Shown: positions 61,516 through 64,000 of the stretch, piece after piece
How the letters are laid out: the number at the start of each line of letters is the position of its first letter
Numbering within the stretch: the first letter of the stretch is position 1
Source of the DNA: Methanocorpusculum sp.
Lineage (GTDB): Archaea > Halobacteriota > Methanomicrobia > Methanomicrobiales > Methanocorpusculaceae
Assembly: GCA_017399555.1 (NCBI GenBank)
Contig: JAFQBW010000063.1
Coordinates: 1-64,000, forward strand
Length of the DNA: 64,000 nt
Direction of reading: 5' to 3'
The notes under the pieces: model-generated
Told to the model about the DNA's origin: nothing
Seen by the model: the letters and a program-made list of their open reading frames with translations, nothing else
Database searches by the model: none
Position numbers and translations under genes: made by a program

Positions 61516-62457
61516 TCAGAAGACCTCGCATCCCTCGTCGGACGGGAGTGCTAACTCCTGACCATTGAATGCGTTGACTTCCACAATATCTCTCTTGCCT
61601 CTGACCTGCCAGACCGGAACATAGACCTTATCGACCTTGACGACAATGTTGTCCTCGGTCGGTCTGAACTCCTTCTCCTCAGCAAAGATTGCATCCCCTG
61701 CAGTGGTCTTGATTCTGACACGGCGGGTAAGCTTCTTGATGAGTCCGGCCATAACCGTCTCTTTGGCTTCACTCTTCTGGGTTACCGGAGCGACAATATC
61801 CGCGTCAGCCGGAAGTTCTCCCGGTACAGGGATGGCATCGTCTTCGAACTCCCACTCAAGGCCGTTTACCGCGTTAATCCATCCGTCTCCTTCGGCATCA
61901 AAGCAGACACTCTTTCCTTTATAGGTTGCTTCACCGCCGCTGGTGTAGTGGTATCTCCAGTATGGAATCATGCGAAGCACGGTCGGACCTTCCTGGTGTG
62001 CTACGCGGACGGCATCCTTTGCCGTGATTCTGATTGGAAGCATTAAGTCGTAGCCGACAGCGGAAATGTCCGGTGTTGCCCCTGCCGGGTAGGCGAAGGA
62101 CGGCGTTGCTTCAATATCGAACGGAAGTCCGTAGATTCGAGCCTCTGCGGAGAGCGCAATGTTCTGGAGGAGCTGGTCCTTGGTCCAGAGCGTGGACTCC
62201 TTCGGCTGGAAGTACGAGTTTCCGGTAAAGATGATTTTATCACAGCGGACCTTTGAGCCGCCAAGCATAATGGTGTACGGCGTCATATCGAAGCGCTGGA
62301 GACCGTTTAAGTCATCCGAACACATGACCAGCACACACTTGTTTCCGCGAACGCCGGAGAGGTTAAACGGACCATCTTCCGGTTCGCAGTCATATCCGGC
62401 AGTCTGCAGGACCGCGGTAATCTCTGCGGCTGCCTGTTCGTGGTTTGGTTCACCCAT
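61516..62457 (-). CDS. Hypothetical protein paired with the disulfide flavoprotein
   Basis: I do not recognise this 313-residue soluble protein. It has an N-terminal part around CVLVMCSDDLNGLQRFDM and a central YTSGGEATYKGKSVCFDAEG. A C-terminal VYVPVWQVRGKRDIVEVNAF precedes EGCEVF at the end. It is first in a two-gene operon with the flavoprotein (1-nt gap), so it may be a substrate or partner. A TATA-like TTTTATC lies near 62482-62489, about 28 nt upstream of the ATG. Confidence 0.7.
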   Translation of the reverse strand: MGEPNHEQAAAEITAVLQTAGYDCEPEDGPFNLSGVRGNKCVLVMCSDDLNGLQRFDMTPYTIMLGGSKVRCDKIIFTGNSYFQPKESTLWTKDQLLQNIALSAEARIYGLPFDIEATPSFAYPAGATPDISAVGYDLMLPIRITAKDAVRVAHQEGPTVLRMIPYWRYHYTSGGEATYKGKSVCFDAEGDGWINAVNGLEWEFEDDAIPVPGELPADADIVAPVTQKSEAKETVMAGLIKKLTRRVRIKTTAGDAIFAEEKEFRPTEDNIVVKVDKVYVPVWQVRGKRDIVEVNAFNGQELALPSDEGCEVF

Positions 62458-62610
62458 GATTATTCTATATTGGTTCTCTGATTTGATAAAACGTTAGTGC
62501 TTACACCGGCATGCGGTCCGGGAGAAAATCCTGCCGTTCCGTCCGGAGATTTGGTGCCTCAATCCTGCTGAGAGGCAATACATATTAAGAACAAACACCA
62601 CATAATATAC

Positions 62611-63300
62611 ATGAAATTATTAGTCAGCCCAAGCTCTATAGATGAGGCAAAATTCTGCCTTGATGCTGACATCATCGACGTCAAGCGCCCTGCAGAGGGA
62701 TCGCTTGGAGCTAATTTTCCGTGGGTAATCCGCGAAATTAAGAAGATGGCCGGAGAAAAGCCTGTTTCCGCAGCAATCGGAGACTACAACCCGACTCCGG
62801 GAAATGCCGCCCTTGCCGCATACGGTGCAGCCTGCGCCGGTGCTGATTTTGTCAAAATCGGACTTATGTTCAAGGACAAAGAATCTGCAAAGGAAGTAAT
62901 TGAGGCAGTTGTCCGTGCAGTCAAGGAACCGTTCCCGGAAAAGACTGTTGTTATTGCCGGATACTCTGATTATGAACGCTTAGGAACTATCAGCCCGTTT
63001 GATATCTCCCCGCTCGCAGCAGCAGCCGGTGCAGACTATTCCATGATTGACACCGGAATGAAGGATGGAAAGAGCACCTTCGAGTTCATGGATGCAGAAA
63101 CCTTAACCAAGTTCACCGAATTAAACCGTTCCCTTGGTCTCGGCACTGCTCTTGCAGGATCTCTGAAGTTCGAGGATATTCCGGTCTTAAAACAGATTAA
63201 TCCGGAAATCATCGGCGTCCGCGGCATGGTCTGCGGCGGCGACAGAACGACTATGGTCCAGGAAGAGCTTGTCAGAAAAGCAATCGAAATGGTACACTAA
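62611..63300 (+). CDS. mfnB: (5-formylfuran-3-yl)methyl phosphate synthase MfnB
   Basis: This 229-residue TIM-barrel enzyme condenses two glyceraldehyde-3-phosphate molecules to make the furan ring of methanofuran, the first C1 carrier of methanogenesis. It begins MKLLVSPSSIDEAKF and has DVKRPAEGSLGANFPWVI with the probable catalytic Lys25. AAIGDYNPTPGNAALAAYG and the C-terminal GVRGMVCGGDR follow. A TATA-like ACATATTA lies about 27 nt upstream. The IMP dehydrogenase gene starts 1 nt downstream. Confidence 0.95.
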   Translation: MKLLVSPSSIDEAKFCLDADIIDVKRPAEGSLGANFPWVIREIKKMAGEKPVSAAIGDYNPTPGNAALAAYGAACAGADFVKIGLMFKDKESAKEVIEAVVRAVKEPFPEKTVVIAGYSDYERLGTISPFDISPLAAAAGADYSMIDTGMKDGKSTFEFMDAETLTKFTELNRSLGLGTALAGSLKFEDIPVLKQINPEIIGVRGMVCGGDRTTMVQEELVRKAIEMVH

Positions 63301-63301
63301 A

Positions 63302-64000
63302 ATGTTCGCAGACAAATTCAAAGTGGAAACCTCCTACACCTTTGACGATGTCCTTATCGAGCCGGCAGAGTCCTGGGTCGAGCCAAACACCGTTGACGTA
63401 AAATCCGTCTTCACCAAGAACATCCCGTTAATCACTCCGCTCGTCAGTGCCGCTATGGATACCGTGACCGAGGCCGAGATGGCTATCGCTATGGCAAGAG
63501 CCGGCGGTATCGGCGTTCTTCACAGAAACTGTTCTCCGGAGCAGGAAGTGGAGTTTGTCCGTCAGGTTAAAGCCGCAGACAATGTGATTGAGCCGGATGT
63601 CCGCTACGTCTCTCCGGACACCACCATCTCCTTTGTTGCAAACTTAATGGAGAGATACTCTATCGGCGGCGTTCCGGTTGTCGGTTCCAAGGGTAAGCTT
63701 GTCGGTATCGTCTCCCGCCGTGATGTCCGCGGTGTCATCAACAAGATGGGAGCAGAGCCGGTCGAGGCAATCATGACCAAGCGCCCGATTGCTGTCCACG
63801 AGGATATCACAGCAGACGAGGCAATCAACGTCATGTACACCAAGAAGGTCGAGAGACTGCCGGTTGTTGACGATAAGAAGAAGCTTGTCGGTATCATTAC
63901 TATGCAGGACCTTCTTGAGAAGCAGCAGTACCCGCAGGCAAACCGCGACAAGAACGGCAAGCTCCGTGTTGCCGCATCTGTCGGCCCGTTCGACCTCCGC
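63302..64000 (+). CDS. guaB: Inosine-5'-monophosphate dehydrogenase (N-terminal part)
   Basis: The reading frame runs from ATG at 63302 to the window edge without a stop, encoding at least 233 residues. It starts YTFDDVLIEPAESWV and has SAAMDTVTEAEMAIAMARAG and GIGVLHRNCSPEQE. Two CBS domains follow (ISFVANLMERYSIGGVPVVG, GIITMQDLLEKQQ). The active-site Cys loop lies beyond the window. It converts IMP to XMP in guanine nucleotide synthesis and is co-transcribed with mfnB. Confidence 0.95.
   Translation, partial: MFADKFKVETSYTFDDVLIEPAESWVEPNTVDVKSVFTKNIPLITPLVSAAMDTVTEAEMAIAMARAGGIGVLHRNCSPEQEVEFVRQVKAADNVIEPDVRYVSPDTTISFVANLMERYSIGGVPVVGSKGKLVGIVSRRDVRGVINKMGAEPVEAIMTKRPIAVHEDITADEAINVMYTKKVERLPVVDDKKKLVGIITMQDLLEKQQYPQANRDKNGKLRVAASVGPFDLR

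Overview
The window is a contiguous, gene-dense piece of a methanogenic archaeal chromosome. The informational genes are archaeal: class I lysyl-tRNA synthetase, ribosomal proteins L7Ae, S28e, L24e and L21e, RNA polymerase subunit F, RIO2, a thermosome, Pus10/TrmY, archaeal adenylate and cytidylate kinases, and an archaeal HMG-CoA synthase cluster. The methanogen cofactor genes cofE (F420) and mfnB (methanofuran) are present. This gene set, the PGF-CTERM surface anchor, the solo Cas1 and the moderate GC content point to Methanomicrobiales, perhaps Methanocorpusculaceae. The order-level placement is an inference from gene content.

Layout. 1-3.1 kb: cofE, a HisA-like gene and thymidylate kinase in one operon, then a large inverted repeat. 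3.2-6.6 kb: a flavoprotein and an AlkD-like gene, followed by an AT-rich pair (secreted serine protease and membrane-anchored winged-helix regulator) that looks acquired. 6.9-15.8 kb: a mostly minus-strand block (cis-prenyltransferase, radical SAM, LysRS, AGCS symporter, Obg-like GTPase, pentapeptide protein, NCS2 permease). 15.9-20.4 kb: membrane protein, an unusual peptide deformylase, ferredoxin-thioredoxin reductase, an amino-acid binding lipoprotein, a degenerate TtuA-like protein and NAD synthetase. 20.4-26.4 kb: YgiQ, riboflavin kinase/regulator and the HMGS-thiolase-DUF35 module that starts the mevalonate pathway. 26.5-29.6 kb: cmk, DUF106, adkA, ndk and ribosomal proteins. 29.9-32.2 kb: a CetZ-like tubulin co-transcribed with a membrane-anchored surface protein. 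32.3-39.7 kb: TrkA, RNase HII, a glutaredoxin-thioredoxin reductase fusion, an OB-fold membrane protein, UPF0146, archaemetzincin overlapping a solo Cas1, TyrRS and a queuosine-precursor-type transporter. 39.8-45.1 kb: TrmY-Pus10, L21e-RpoF-DUF655-KsgA-HemK and a NapH-like ferredoxin. 45.1-50.9 kb: sugar-phosphate isomerase-like protein, PGF-CTERM binding protein, RIO2-DUF460-ThiL. 50.9-64 kb: a minus-strand GspF/GspE/VOC/ATP-grasp operon, UvrC, a PH-SHOCT protein, thermosome, a disulfide flavoprotein pair, MfnB and the start of IMP dehydrogenase.

The two most unusual things are: (1) a CRISPR-independent Cas1 homologue (37055-37972) in which the residues aligning with the catalytic Glu, His and Asp appear to be Tyr, Tyr and Glu, translationally coupled to archaemetzincin; and (2) a family of five complete long nested inverted repeats (plus one partial at the left edge). 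They are built from two modules: a 10-bp-period GATTCGYGT-type repeat and a GC-rich GCGATGAGC-type stem. The modules occur in two opposite nesting orders. Other notable observations are a peptide deformylase with a displaced metal-ligand cysteine, a TtuA-like protein without its PP-loop, a UvrC lacking its C-terminal helix-hairpin-helix region, and several domain fusions. I saw no CRISPR array, tRNA, rRNA or transposase gene.
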